From Streptomyces sp. NBC_01669 (GTDB lineage: Bacteria > Actinomycetota > Actinomycetes > Streptomycetales > Streptomycetaceae), in the NCBI RefSeq assembly GCF_026339735.1, contig NZ_JAPEQG010000001.1, forward strand, positions 8,121,001 to 8,185,000: DNA of 64,000 nucleotides, in the 5' to 3' direction. Of this stretch, positions 27,545 through 36,019 are shown in pieces (position 1 is the first letter of the stretch; the number at the start of each line of letters is the position of its first letter). The notes beneath the pieces are model-generated. The model did not search any database, was not told the origin of the DNA, and saw only the letters and a list, made by a program, of their open reading frames with translations. The position numbers and the translations under genes are program-made.

Positions 27545-28056
27545 ATGACGACAGTCGACTCCCGGGTGGCCCTGGTCACCGGCGCGGGACGCGGCATCGG
27601 CGCCGCGATCGCCACCCGACTGCACGGGCTGGGACACCGGGTGGCCCTGCTGGACCGGGACGGTGACGCCGTGACCGAGCTGTCCGGCACGCTCGACCCC
27701 GACGCGGGCACTGCGCTGCCGCTCCGGGTGGACGTGGACGACACGGACGCGGTCCGGGCCGCGCTGCGCGAGGTCTCCGGCATCTGGCACGCACCCGACG
27801 TCCTGGCAAGGTGTTCGCCCGCGAGCTGGCGGCGCACGGCGTGACCGTTAACGCGATCGCCCCGGCCGACGTCCATACCCCCGCGGTGACACAACTCGGC
27901 GCGTCGGCGGTGTCCGAGGCGGCGCGGAGTATCCCCGTGGGCCGCATGGGCAGGCCGTCGGAGGTGGCCGCGCTCGTGGCTTATCTGGTGAGCGAGGAAA
28001 GCGGATACGTCACCGGCACCACGTTCGACATCAACGGCGGCACCCACATGCGCTGA
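27545..28056 (+). pseudogene. Short-chain dehydrogenase with its catalytic middle deleted
   Basis: The start is sound (ATG after GAGAGGGG) and reads VALVTGAGRGIGAAIATRL, the SDR NAD(P)-binding glycine motif, up to VSGIWHAPDVL at about 27800. A second frame then continues FARELAAHGVTVNAIAPADV, IPVGRMGRPSEVAALVAYL and VTGTTFDINGG, the SDR C-terminus. The segment between them, which should carry NNAG, the catalytic Ser and YxxxK (~90 residues), is missing. It is a FabG-like reductase inactivated by internal deletion and frame change. It was probably co-transcribed with the broken monooxygenase 13 bases upstream. Confidence 0.8.
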
Positions 28057-28204
28057 CCGCCCATTACCTTCTCGGTGGCCCCGCGATGGGGCGCCCGGCC
28101 TCCAGAGTTGGCATGACTTTCTCTCCCCGTCGAATGCATGACCTGCGCGCGATGTCACCGTTGGGGTGGGCCAGTCGGCTCAGAGGGGGGCTCACCCCGG
28201 CCTT

Positions 28205-28497
28205 CGCCGGTCGCCCGCGCACGTCCGGGCAGCAAGCACCACCCGATCATCGACCGGCATGGCACACCCCTTGCCATCTCGCTGACCAGCGGAAACCTGC
28301 ACGACGTCACCCAGCTGATGCCGCTGCTCGACGCGATACCCCGCATCCGCGGCGCTCAGGGCGGCCTCACCATCGGCCTCGCCGGCTGTTCGCCGACCGC
28401 GGCTACGACTACGACACGCCGACCTCCACCTCGGGCTCCAACTCGTCGCCAGCATCATCTGCTTGAGACACCTCCGAACCTCACTCCGAAGTGACCA
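28205..28497 (+). mobile_element. IS5-family remnant B, same element as remnant A
   Basis: This encodes GSKHHPIIDRHGTPLAISLT, SGNLHDVTQLMPLLDAIPRI and, in another frame, LFADRGYDYD, then jumps by internal deletion (at about 28416) to DLHLGL and IICLRHLRTSLRSDQ. Bases 28366-28415 and 28451-28497 closely match 14616-14668 and 14869-14915. Relative to remnant A about 170 bases are missing in the middle. It ends two bases before the stop of the LuxR gene, leaving that gene whole. Confidence 0.8.
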
Positions 28498-28498
28498 G

Positions 28499-31291
28499 TC
28501 AGGCCGGCCGGGTCTCCTCGTGGTAGCCCAGGTCGGAGAGCTTCTGGTACAGGGAGGCTCGGGAGGTGATGCCGAGCTTGGGGAAGAGGTTGTACAGGTG
28601 GGTGCTCACGGTGCGCGGGGAGAGGTAGAGCCGGCGGCCGATCTCCTTGTTGGACAGGCCTGTTGCCGCCAGCCGGCCGATCTGCAGCTCCTGCCGGGTG
28701 AGGTCGGCCGGATTGCCGGCTGGACCCGCGGGTACTGGCAGCAGCGGGGCCACCCCCGCACGCTCGTGCTCCCGCTGCGGTCGGCGGATGACGGCCCGGA
28801 CCGCAGCGGTGCGCACCTCGGCCTGCAGGACGCCGCTGCCACCGCCGCCGGGGGTGCGGCGCTTGCGGTCGAAGGCCAGGCGTAGGCGGGCGAATTCGAA
28901 GGGGTGCCGCTCCCGCTCAGGGGAGCCCACCGATGCCTCGAGGAGAGACTCCGCCTGCTGCGGCGGGGCGAGCAGGGCACGCGCGCCCGCGACCAGGACG
29001 AGGTGCCGGCCCGAGCGGTGGGGGAGTCCCGCGGCCTGGGCCGCCGCCAGGTGCATGTGCCCCTCGTGGGCCCTGCCGGTCAGTACGGCCGATTCCACCA
29101 GGGTCAGGAACACCCAGGGGTGCAGGGGGGACAGGGCAGCGCTGTCCGCCGCCGCCCCGGAGGCCCGCAGGGCATGGGTGTAGGCCTCGGCGTACGCGCC
29201 CTCGGACAGGGCGGCCCAGGCGCTCGCCTGATGAACCATCAGGGAAGTGAGCCCCGAAAGACCGCTTACCGCGGTCAACTCGCGGATCAGCGCGCGCGCC
29301 GTCCCCGCGTCACCGTGGGCCGCCGCGATCAGGGCCGACTGTGCCTTGGCACGCCGGGCCGTGAGCGCGAGTCCGTGCTCCTCGGCGAGCCGCAGCATGC
29401 GCGAGGTCGCCTCTTCGGCAGCGTCCCGGAGGCCGCCCAGGAGGAGGTCGAGCCCGAGGACGCCGAGTGCGTCGGCGCAGTCGATGACGGCACCGCCCTC
29501 GTCGCTCGCCTCGACCACCCGCCGCAGCCGGTCCTGGAGCGGGCCGAGTCCGTCCAGGGCGAGCGCGAGGTGGGCGAGCCGCAGCACCTCGGCGCTGCCG
29601 GCGTCCGGGGGGAGGTCCTTGACGGCCGCGTTCAGCCGCGCCGGGGTCCGCGGGCCCCCGTCGGTGAGCGGCGCGGACAGCTCCTTGACGAGACGGGCCC
29701 AGGAGGGCCCCGTACTCAGCCTGGAGGCGATCGCGTGCCACTGCTCCGCGTCGCCCGAGACCATGGCGAGGGAGAAGAGCCGGGTGAGCAGCTCGTCGCG
29801 CCAGGCGCCCCGGGGGCCGGAGTCGGCGCCCGGCGCGTCCCCGCACGAGTCGAAGGCGCCCAGGAGCAGGTGAAAGGAGGCCCGGCTGTCACCGTCCCGC
29901 TCGGCCAGCAGTTGCGCCTGCGCGAGGGCGAAGGCTGGGCCCTCCGGCCGGGCCGCCCCCGCCGAGGCCTGACCCAGCAGCTCCGCCGCGAGCGCGAGCC
30001 GCCCCGCGCGCCCGGCACTGTGGGCGGCGAGCGCCAGCAGTTCGGCGCGTTCGGGGGAGCTTCCGCACAGGTCGGCCGCCCGGCTGCGCGCCGTGAGGGC
30101 CAGGTGTTCGAAGCCGTGCCGGGCTGCGCGGGCCGCACCGGCCGCCAGCGCGCCCGCCGCGGCGGGATCGAGCCCTACGGCCGATGCCACCAAGTGCCGT
30201 ACCTGCTCATCCGGTTCATCGTCGAGTACGGATGCCAGAGCCCGGTGCGCGGCCCGCAGCCGGTCGGGCGCCGCCGCTGCAACCACCGCGGCACGCAGCA
30301 GGGGTTCGGTGAACACGAGCCGCCCCCGCTCCCCGGCGACCCGCAGGACGCCGGCGTTCTCGGCGGTCACCAGCGCCTCGCCCGCGGCCTCCCAGCCGTG
30401 GCGGTAGGCGGCCCACACCGTGCGCGTGCTGCCGTGCGCCTCCAGGGCAGCCAGCAGGAGCAGCTCCCGTACCTCCTCGGGGAGGGCCTCCACCGGGGGC
30501 CCGTACACGCTGCGGAGGGGCTCGCTGAGGGGCAGGAGGGCGGGCAGCGGCTCGCGCCCCGCCAACTGCGCCTCGGACAGGACCCCGGGCAGTTCGGCCA
30601 GCGCCAGCGGGCTGCCGTCGGCGGCCTCGATGATCCTGCGCCGTGTCTCGGGGGCGAGCGCGGGGTGCCGCGCGTCGAGCAGCGCCGCCGCGTCGGTCCC
30701 AGGCAGCGGGCCCACGGGGCACGCGGCGGTCCGCGCGTCGTCGAGGAAGGGGCGGGCGCTGTCCGCCGTGGCGGCGACGAGCGAGATCCGCGTGCTGGTC
30801 AGCCGGCGGGCGAGGAAGCCGAACACCGCGCGGCTCTCGGGGTCGAACCAGTGGATGTCGTCGAGTACCAGCAGTACGGGCCGCTCCCGGGCCGAGTGCC
30901 GGAGCAGGGCGAGGACCGCCGTGGAGAGGCGGAAGACATCGGCGCAGGAGGTGTCGCCGGTTTCGAGGGCGGACCGGAGCATGGTGCGCTGCGCGCAGGG
31001 AAGCTCGTCCAGCTCGTCCTGGACGGACCAGAGGGCCTGGTGCAGTGCCGCGTACGGTAAGGACACCTCGGTTCGCACGCCCGCTGCCCGGAGCACCAGT
31101 GCCCCTGTGGCCCGGGCCTCGGCCGCGCAGCCGTCGAGAAGAGCGGTCTTGCCCATGCCCGGCCGGCCGTGCAGCGTCAACACCTGGCCGGCGTCCTCGT
31201 GCGGCAGCCCGTGTACGAGGGCGTCCAGCCGGGCCGTCTCCTTCTCTCTGCCGACCAGTTGCCGGGGGGTCCTCGCCTCAGCGGACTCCAT
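28499..31291 (-). CDS. Large LuxR-family (LAL) transcriptional regulator
   Basis: The ATG at 31291, eight bases after AAGGGGGCG, gives 930 residues; the open frame extends to 31492 without a better start. The N-terminal STAND/AAA ATPase has LVGREKETARLDAL, Walker A LHGRPGMGKTALL (about residue 45) and Walker B VLLVLDDIHWFD. A long helical (TPR-like) middle follows. The C-terminal LuxR helix-turn-helix (about 865-925) reads LTRQELQIGRLAATGLSNKE, then IGRRLYLSPRTVSTHLYNLF. LAL regulators activate secondary-metabolite or sugar genes on ligand and ATP binding. The nearby targets are either decayed clusters to its right-hand 3' side or the T7SS locus beyond its start. Neither link is proven. Confidence 0.92.
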   Translation of the reverse strand: MESAEARTPRQLVGREKETARLDALVHGLPHEDAGQVLTLHGRPGMGKTALLDGCAAEARATGALVLRAAGVRTEVSLPYAALHQALWSVQDELDELPCAQRTMLRSALETGDTSCADVFRLSTAVLALLRHSARERPVLLVLDDIHWFDPESRAVFGFLARRLTSTRISLVAATADSARPFLDDARTAACPVGPLPGTDAAALLDARHPALAPETRRRIIEAADGSPLALAELPGVLSEAQLAGREPLPALLPLSEPLRSVYGPPVEALPEEVRELLLLAALEAHGSTRTVWAAYRHGWEAAGEALVTAENAGVLRVAGERGRLVFTEPLLRAAVVAAAAPDRLRAAHRALASVLDDEPDEQVRHLVASAVGLDPAAAGALAAGAARAARHGFEHLALTARSRAADLCGSSPERAELLALAAHSAGRAGRLALAAELLGQASAGAARPEGPAFALAQAQLLAERDGDSRASFHLLLGAFDSCGDAPGADSGPRGAWRDELLTRLFSLAMVSGDAEQWHAIASRLSTGPSWARLVKELSAPLTDGGPRTPARLNAAVKDLPPDAGSAEVLRLAHLALALDGLGPLQDRLRRVVEASDEGGAVIDCADALGVLGLDLLLGGLRDAAEEATSRMLRLAEEHGLALTARRAKAQSALIAAAHGDAGTARALIRELTAVSGLSGLTSLMVHQASAWAALSEGAYAEAYTHALRASGAAADSAALSPLHPWVFLTLVESAVLTGRAHEGHMHLAAAQAAGLPHRSGRHLVLVAGARALLAPPQQAESLLEASVGSPERERHPFEFARLRLAFDRKRRTPGGGGSGVLQAEVRTAAVRAVIRRPQREHERAGVAPLLPVPAGPAGNPADLTRQELQIGRLAATGLSNKEIGRRLYLSPRTVSTHLYNLFPKLGITSRASLYQKLSDLGYHEETRPA

Positions 31292-31456
31292 CGTGTTCGC
31301 CCCCTTGCCTCGTGTTCCTGTCGGTTCGTCGTTCAGCACAGCACGCGGCTCCGGGGATCCCCGCACCGGCGGCCCGAGTCCGTCCCCTTTGTGCAGGACG
31401 TGTGTCCACCCGGGCAGCGGGAGGGTTCGGAGGACCGATTTGATTAGCCAACACAT

Positions 31457-31882
31457 ATGCACGCATCTGGCCAGTTGGCTGGGATCACGCATGGTTCAGG
31501 TGGTTCCCCATGCCTAACGTGCATCTATGCAAGGCGGGGCACCGTCATCCTGGCCCAGGTGCGCGACACCGTGCCGGCGGGCAGGGTCGGTCGGGCGGAA
31601 CTGCCGGGCAGCTGCATCCGCTCCCTCATCGACCGGATGCACACGGCGCAACAAGGCGCCCTCGCGCCGCGCGGGCCCTCGTCGGCCCCCAGCGCGTTCT
31701 CCTCGCGCGAGATCGACGTACCGCGGCTCCTCGCCGGCGGATGGGACATGGTCGAAGTGGCTAGCCGGCTCTACTACTCCGGGCGGACCATCAAGAGTGT
31801 GATCACCAGCATGATGAACCGGCTGGGCCTGCACAAGCGTTCGCACGCCGTGGCGTACGCGCTGCGCCGCAAGCTTCTGTGA
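31457..31882 (+). CDS. Short LuxR-type helix-turn-helix protein, probably N-terminally truncated
   Basis: The open frame gives up to 141 residues; there is no convincing ribosome site for the ATG at 31457. The C-terminus is a LuxR DNA-binding domain: FSSREIDVPRLLAGGWDMVE, VASRLYYSGRTIKSVITSMM, NRLGLHKRSHAVAYAL. The segment before it (LPGSCIRSLIDRMHTAQQ, APRG) matches the linker of actinobacterial NarL-type regulators that normally begin with a ~120-residue receiver domain, which is missing here. Substitutions such as DVPRL for DVLRL and SGRT for SERT suggest relaxed constraint. It faces the T7SS lectin gene across a terminator. It may be a remnant or a stand-alone binder. Confidence 0.6.
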   Translation: MHASGQLAGITHGSGGSPCLTCIYARRGTVILAQVRDTVPAGRVGRAELPGSCIRSLIDRMHTAQQGALAPRGPSSAPSAFSSREIDVPRLLAGGWDMVEVASRLYYSGRTIKSVITSMMNRLGLHKRSHAVAYALRRKLL

Positions 31883-31905
31883 CGGTGCGTCAGCGCGCAC
31901 AGCAC

Positions 31906-31946
31906 GAAGGCCTCCGCCCGGCAACTGCTGCCGGACGGAGGCCTTC
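31906..31946. terminator. Bidirectional terminator between convergent genes
   Basis: A perfect 11-bp repeat GAAGGCCTCCG (31906-31916) / CGGAGGCCTTC (31936-31946), with a further CCGGCA/TGCCGG pairing inside, lies between the LuxR-type stop (31882) and the lectin stop (31972). Confidence 0.75.
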
Positions 31947-31971
31947 TTCCTTCCTTGGGTGAGCGCCGCGA

Positions 31972-33435
31972 TCAGTACTGGGTGCCGCTGCCCCAGAGGA
32001 ACCTGCCGCCGGCCGCCTGGATCGTGACGTTGCCGTCGTTCTGCAAGACCAATTCGGCCCCCGGGTTCCCGTCCGTGCGGGACGACCAGACGGCCGTGCC
32101 GTCGGCCGCCAGCACGACCAGGTTGCCGTCGCCCTGGAACACCGCGCGGTCTCCGCGACCGGAGGTGCCCGAGGACCAGCGGGCACGGCCGTTGCTGTCG
32201 AGGATGACCAGACTGCCGTTCTGCTGCATGGTCAGCGAGATGCGGTTGGTGGCGACCGACTGGCCGCGCCCGATCACGTAGGTGCCGTGCAGGACCTTGG
32301 TCTGACCCTCCTTCGCCGTCGGCGTGGCGCGTACGGCCGTGGTCTTCTTCTTCGGGGCCGAGGCCGAGGCCGGGGCCGGGGCGGGGGCCGGAGCGGCGGC
32401 CTTCACCCGCGGAGCGGCAGCCCGCGGGGTGGCGGTCCTCGTCCCGGAGTCGGATCGAGCGGTGCGCCGGACCGCGGGACGCGGCTTCGGGTCGGCCGTC
32501 GTGTCCGAGGCCGCCAAGACCGTCCTGGGCGTCCTACCCGAGTCCAGGGTCGTGGTGTCGGGGCGGTTGCTGCTGTCGACGTGGTTGCTCCAGACGGGCC
32601 GCGGGATCGCCCCGAGCGGTCTGTCCGGCCGTGCGTCGTCCGCCTTCCGGTCCTTTGCCCTGTCCTTCCCGGTCGCCTTCTCGTCGGTGGGCCTGATCAG
32701 CGGCGGCTGGTAGCCGGAGGTGTCCACTGGATCCGGCAGGCCGGGAGCGGTCTTGGACGGCAGGACCCCCGGAGGCTGCTGAAGCCGTTCGGCGGGCTCC
32801 GGGAACTCCTTGCCCGTACCGCCCTGCACGCTGGGCCAGGTGGCGCCGCCGCGCTCCCCGAGCGTGGCGACGGGGGCGGAGGCGGGGATGTCGCCGACCG
32901 CGCGCGTCGCCTGTTCGGCATTGGAGCGCTGGTTCACCACCAGCGGTACGGAGACCAGTACGGCTCCCGCGATGGCCGCCGCGGCCATCAGCGGACGCCC
33001 GCCCTGGCCGCCGCTCCCGCCCGCGGACTGGCGAGCCGGCGGCGTCGAGCTGTTCGCCGCGGCGCGCGGGGGCGCCGCCGTGGGAGCGGCCGCCGCCGTG
33101 CCCGTGGGGGCGGAGCCGTCGTCGTCCGCCCGCTCGGCCGTAGCCGGCGAGGCCGGTGCGACCGGCGTCGCCGTGGGGGGCGCCGGGCGGGCCTCCGCGG
33201 TGGACCGGGAGCGCCGGTTGGCGCGCCTTGTCAGGCGGGTGGGAGCCGGCTCGGCCGCGGCCGGCCGCGGTGCGGGTTCGGCAGGGGCCGGCTGCGAAAC
33301 GAACACCGGCCCGGAGGCGGTCCGTTCGGACGCGGTGGCGTCGTGCAGGGCCACCGCCTGCCGTATCCTCAGCCGCTCCGTGCTCTCGGACCGGGCGCCC
33401 GGAGGGCCCTGGCTCATGGTCCGTTCCTCTTGTGC
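31972..33435 (-). CDS. Membrane-anchored B-type (bulb) lectin protein
   Basis: Two starts are possible: GTG 33435 after GAGGAG (chosen) and ATG 33417 after GAGG. The 487-residue protein has a cytosolic Pro/Ala/Thr-rich part (1-145), one membrane helix near residue 155 (MAAAAIAGAVLVSVPLVV), a disordered Lys/Pro/Ala outer stalk, and a C-terminal B-lectin domain (~382-487). Its repeats read GSLVILDSNGRARWSSGTSG, GDGNLVVLAADGTAVWSSRT and NDGNVTIQAAG. The sugar-binding pattern QxDxNxVxY is only partly kept (QGDGNLVVL), so binding may be weak. It is third in the operon after the beta-helix/AAA+ and ART-like genes, 40 bases after the latter. An outward-facing glycan sensor or wall anchor for the T7SS is my inference. 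Confidence 0.85.
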   Translation of the reverse strand, partial: AQEERTMSQGPPGARSESTERLRIRQAVALHDATASERTASGPVFVSQPAPAEPAPRPAAAEPAPTRLTRRANRRSRSTAEARPAPPTATPVAPASPATAERADDDGSAPTGTAAAAPTAAPPRAAANSSTPPARQSAGGSGGQGGRPLMAAAAIAGAVLVSVPLVVNQRSNAEQATRAVGDIPASAPVATLGERGGATWPSVQGGTGKEFPEPAERLQQPPGVLPSKTAPGLPDPVDTSGYQPPLIRPTDEKATGKDRAKDRKADDARPDRPLGAIPRPVWSNHVDSSNRPDTTTLDSGRTPRTVLAASDTTADPKPRPAVRRTARSDSGTRTATPRAAAPRVKAAAPAPAPAPASASAPKKKTTAVRATPTAKEGQTKVLHGTYVIGRGQSVATNRISLTMQQNGSLVILDSNGRARWSSGTSGRGDRAVFQGDGNLVVLAADGTAVWSSRTDGNPGAELVLQNDGNVTIQAAGGRFLWGSGTQY

Positions 33436-33475
33436 CACTGGAATCTCCTCTGTCGATGGATGTCGGGCCTGCCCT

Positions 33476-36019
33476 TCAGGACAGGACTGGTGCGGGACCG
33501 GCTGCCGGCTCCCGGGCACCGGGCCGCTCCGTCAGCCGGCCGACGCAGCGGTCGGGCCAGGCGGCCGCCTCGTCCCACCGCGGTTCGGAGTCCGCGAGCC
33601 ACGTGAGCAGTCGTTCCTGGAACAGCGCGTCCTGGGGGTCGAGTTCACCGGGTGCGGCCGGTGGAGCGGAGTCGGGCAGCTCCCGGAGCAGGACCAGTCG
33701 GCCACCGGCCCAGCCGTCCCGTACCCCGAGGACGCGCAGCCGGGTCCCCGCGCCGAATACGACCTCCTCGACGGCGTCGGCGCCCGCGGCCCCGCCATCG
33801 AGCAGCGGCCGGATCCGGCGTGCGGTCGCCGACCAGATCAGGTACCGGTCGCCGCCGGCCTGGGGCAGCGGCCGGTCGGCGGCGAGCGCGCTGATCGGCG
33901 CGTCGGAACCCAGTTCCGTACCCGGTACGGGATCCTCCGCCCCGGCGCCCGGGCCTGTACTCCGCAGCGCGGGCCCCCGGTAGGAGGGGAGCCGGCGCAG
34001 GCCTGCGTTGACCGCCGCTCGGCGCCGGCCTTCCGGCAGGACGGCCGCCTCACCCGTCAGGTACAGGTGCAGGGCGACGAGGTCGGACCGCATCGCGTCG
34101 TCGGCGCGGCTGCGTACGGACGGCAAATGGGTCAGCGCGCGGACCACGGCCTGGTGGTGCCGCTCCCACGCCGGGCCGAGGAGGGTGCGCAGGTCGGTGG
34201 GGCCGGCGGCGGGCGCCGCCGGCGGGGGTGTGGGTGCAGGCACCACGGGCTCTGGTGTGGGTGCAGGCACCACGGGTTCCGGTGCGGGTGTAGACACCAC
34301 GGGTTCCGGTTCGGGGACCTCGACGGCCGCCGGGGCCGGGGTGGGAGCCGATGCCGGCTCCGCCTGCGCTGTCGCTGCTGTCGCCGACTGCCCGGCAGGC
34401 TCCGCCGCCGGGAGCGGGGTGCCCGAGGTCAGCCAGCCCGGCAGGGCGCCGGCTGAGGCGGCCGCGCCCGGCCCCTCGGCGATGTCGATCTGCGGCAGGG
34501 CCAGTACCTGCGTGGTCTCCGGATTTTCCGCCTCGGGCACGGGCTGGGGCCCGGCCGGGGCCAGCGAAGGGGCTGTGGAGGACATCAGGGAGGCGGGCGC
34601 CGAGGCGACGGCGGCCGCGGGCTGCTGCTGAGGCGGCTCCGCGACGGCCGGGGCGTGGCCCGGCAGGTACGCGTTCGCGCCCACACCGGGCAGCCAGCCC
34701 CGGCGGGCCAGGCCGATGCCGTGCCGGACCGTGATCCGGCGTAGTTGCGTCAGCTGGTCGTCGGTGCAGTCCGCGTGGATCTGGAGCATGGCGCGCTCGC
34801 GGTCCGACGTCTCCAGCTCGGCGAGCATGCCGTCCAGCGCGGGCAGCAGCGAGTCGTCCGTGGCGACGCCGGGCAGTCCGACGTCGATGGCCAGGACCTC
34901 GGCCTCGACCGGGCGCTCCCACGCGCTCGTGACCCGGCCGGTGGGGCCCACCCACAGCCCCGCGCGGGTCACCGCCACCTGCCAGTCGTCGGAGAGCCGG
35001 TACGTCCCGTCCTGCTTCCCGGGGGCGAGGCCGGCGAGGGGCGGCCGCCAGCGCTTGAGGCGCCCGACCGGGCCGTCGAGGGGCCCGTAGACGACCGATT
35101 CCACGTATGAGTGCCAGGTCGGGTCCCCTTCGGAGGAGATCAGCAGGGTCCGCGACTCGGGCGGCTCGCCGTCCGTCGCGTCGAGCAGCAGCGGCAGTCC
35201 CCCCGAGACCTCCACCTCGGTGTCGAGCAGGTGGGCGACCGCCTTGGCCACCGGCAGCAGGTCCCCGGACCAGGGGATCAGCCGGGTCGCCCGGCGGATC
35301 CGGTCCGGCAGGGCGGCCAGCACGCTGGCGACGGCCTCGGCGGTGGTGCCGCCGGCGCCGGGGCCGCCGACCAGCAGGACCGCGCTGGTCGCCTCCATCG
35401 GCACCGTGTGCGCGAGCGCCGGCACCGGGGGAGCCGCGTACCGGTCGGGGCGCAGGATGATCCCGGCCGGGATGTGGTCGATGCGGTGTCCCTCGGCCGT
35501 GTCGGCGGCCAGCCGGGAGAACGCCGGCTGCCAGACAGGCGCCGGGAAGCGGCGGCCGACGACCTCGGGGGCGCGGCCGGCGGTGAAGCGCAGCCAGCCG
35601 TGGTGGGAGAAGAGGGTGCCGTCCGGTCCGACGACGGGCACGCCGTGGCAGGCCAGCACCTCGACCGGCCAGGCTTCGGTGATCCGCCCGGCGATGCCGG
35701 AGCCCGCGCCGTCTGCCATGACCAGTGCCACGCGGCCGAACCGGTGGCCTACTGCGGCGGCCAGGATGGGGGTGAACTGGTCGAGGAGCGTGGAGGTGTC
35801 CTCGACCCCGCTGTCCACCAGGAACACCAGGTGGTCCTGGGCCATGGGGCCCAGGACATGGGCGGCGTCGGTCAGGTACTGGGGCGCCTGCTTCGTGAGG
35901 TGGAAGAGGTGGACGCCGGGGGCACCTTCAGGCGCGGGCGGATTCTGGGCGCCCGCCGCCGGAGCGTTCCTTTCGCTGCCGGGCATCCGTCGGCCGAGGA
36001 AGCTCTGCCACAGGCTCAT
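33476..36019 (-). CDS. T7SS-linked protein with a C-terminal ADP-ribosyltransferase-like fold
   Basis: The ATG at 36019 overlaps the stop of the AAA+ gene (ATGA) and gives 847 residues. Residues ~35-430 form an unfamiliar soluble domain (HLVFLVDSGVEDTSTLLDQF, RFGRVALVMADGAGSGIAGR). A Pro/Ala/Thr-rich linker with PEPVV(S/P)(T/A)PxPEPVV repeats follows (~490-620). The last ~200 residues have the strand order of ADP-ribosyltransferases: AAVNAGLRRLPSYRGPALRS (Arg at about 681), a PGTEL turn, DRYLIWSATARRIRPLL, VEEVVFGAGTRLRVL (Glu at about 750) and VLLREL. The YRG arginine and the final Glu are present. The second motif is WSATARR rather than STS, and the residue two before the Glu is Val, so activity is doubtful. 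No signal peptide or membrane helix. It has no assigned function that I know. Confidence 0.7.
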   Translation of the reverse strand: MSLWQSFLGRRMPGSERNAPAAGAQNPPAPEGAPGVHLFHLTKQAPQYLTDAAHVLGPMAQDHLVFLVDSGVEDTSTLLDQFTPILAAAVGHRFGRVALVMADGAGSGIAGRITEAWPVEVLACHGVPVVGPDGTLFSHHGWLRFTAGRAPEVVGRRFPAPVWQPAFSRLAADTAEGHRIDHIPAGIILRPDRYAAPPVPALAHTVPMEATSAVLLVGGPGAGGTTAEAVASVLAALPDRIRRATRLIPWSGDLLPVAKAVAHLLDTEVEVSGGLPLLLDATDGEPPESRTLLISSEGDPTWHSYVESVVYGPLDGPVGRLKRWRPPLAGLAPGKQDGTYRLSDDWQVAVTRAGLWVGPTGRVTSAWERPVEAEVLAIDVGLPGVATDDSLLPALDGMLAELETSDRERAMLQIHADCTDDQLTQLRRITVRHGIGLARRGWLPGVGANAYLPGHAPAVAEPPQQQPAAAVASAPASLMSSTAPSLAPAGPQPVPEAENPETTQVLALPQIDIAEGPGAAASAGALPGWLTSGTPLPAAEPAGQSATAATAQAEPASAPTPAPAAVEVPEPEPVVSTPAPEPVVPAPTPEPVVPAPTPPPAAPAAGPTDLRTLLGPAWERHHQAVVRALTHLPSVRSRADDAMRSDLVALHLYLTGEAAVLPEGRRRAAVNAGLRRLPSYRGPALRSTGPGAGAEDPVPGTELGSDAPISALAADRPLPQAGGDRYLIWSATARRIRPLLDGGAAGADAVEEVVFGAGTRLRVLGVRDGWAGGRLVLLRELPDSAPPAAPGELDPQDALFQERLLTWLADSEPRWDEAAAWPDRCVGRLTERPGAREPAAGPAPVLS

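Noticed and set aside
28904..31060. Plus-strand frame of 718 codons
   Set aside because: Antisense to the LAL regulator, Gly/Arg/Gln-rich, without motifs.
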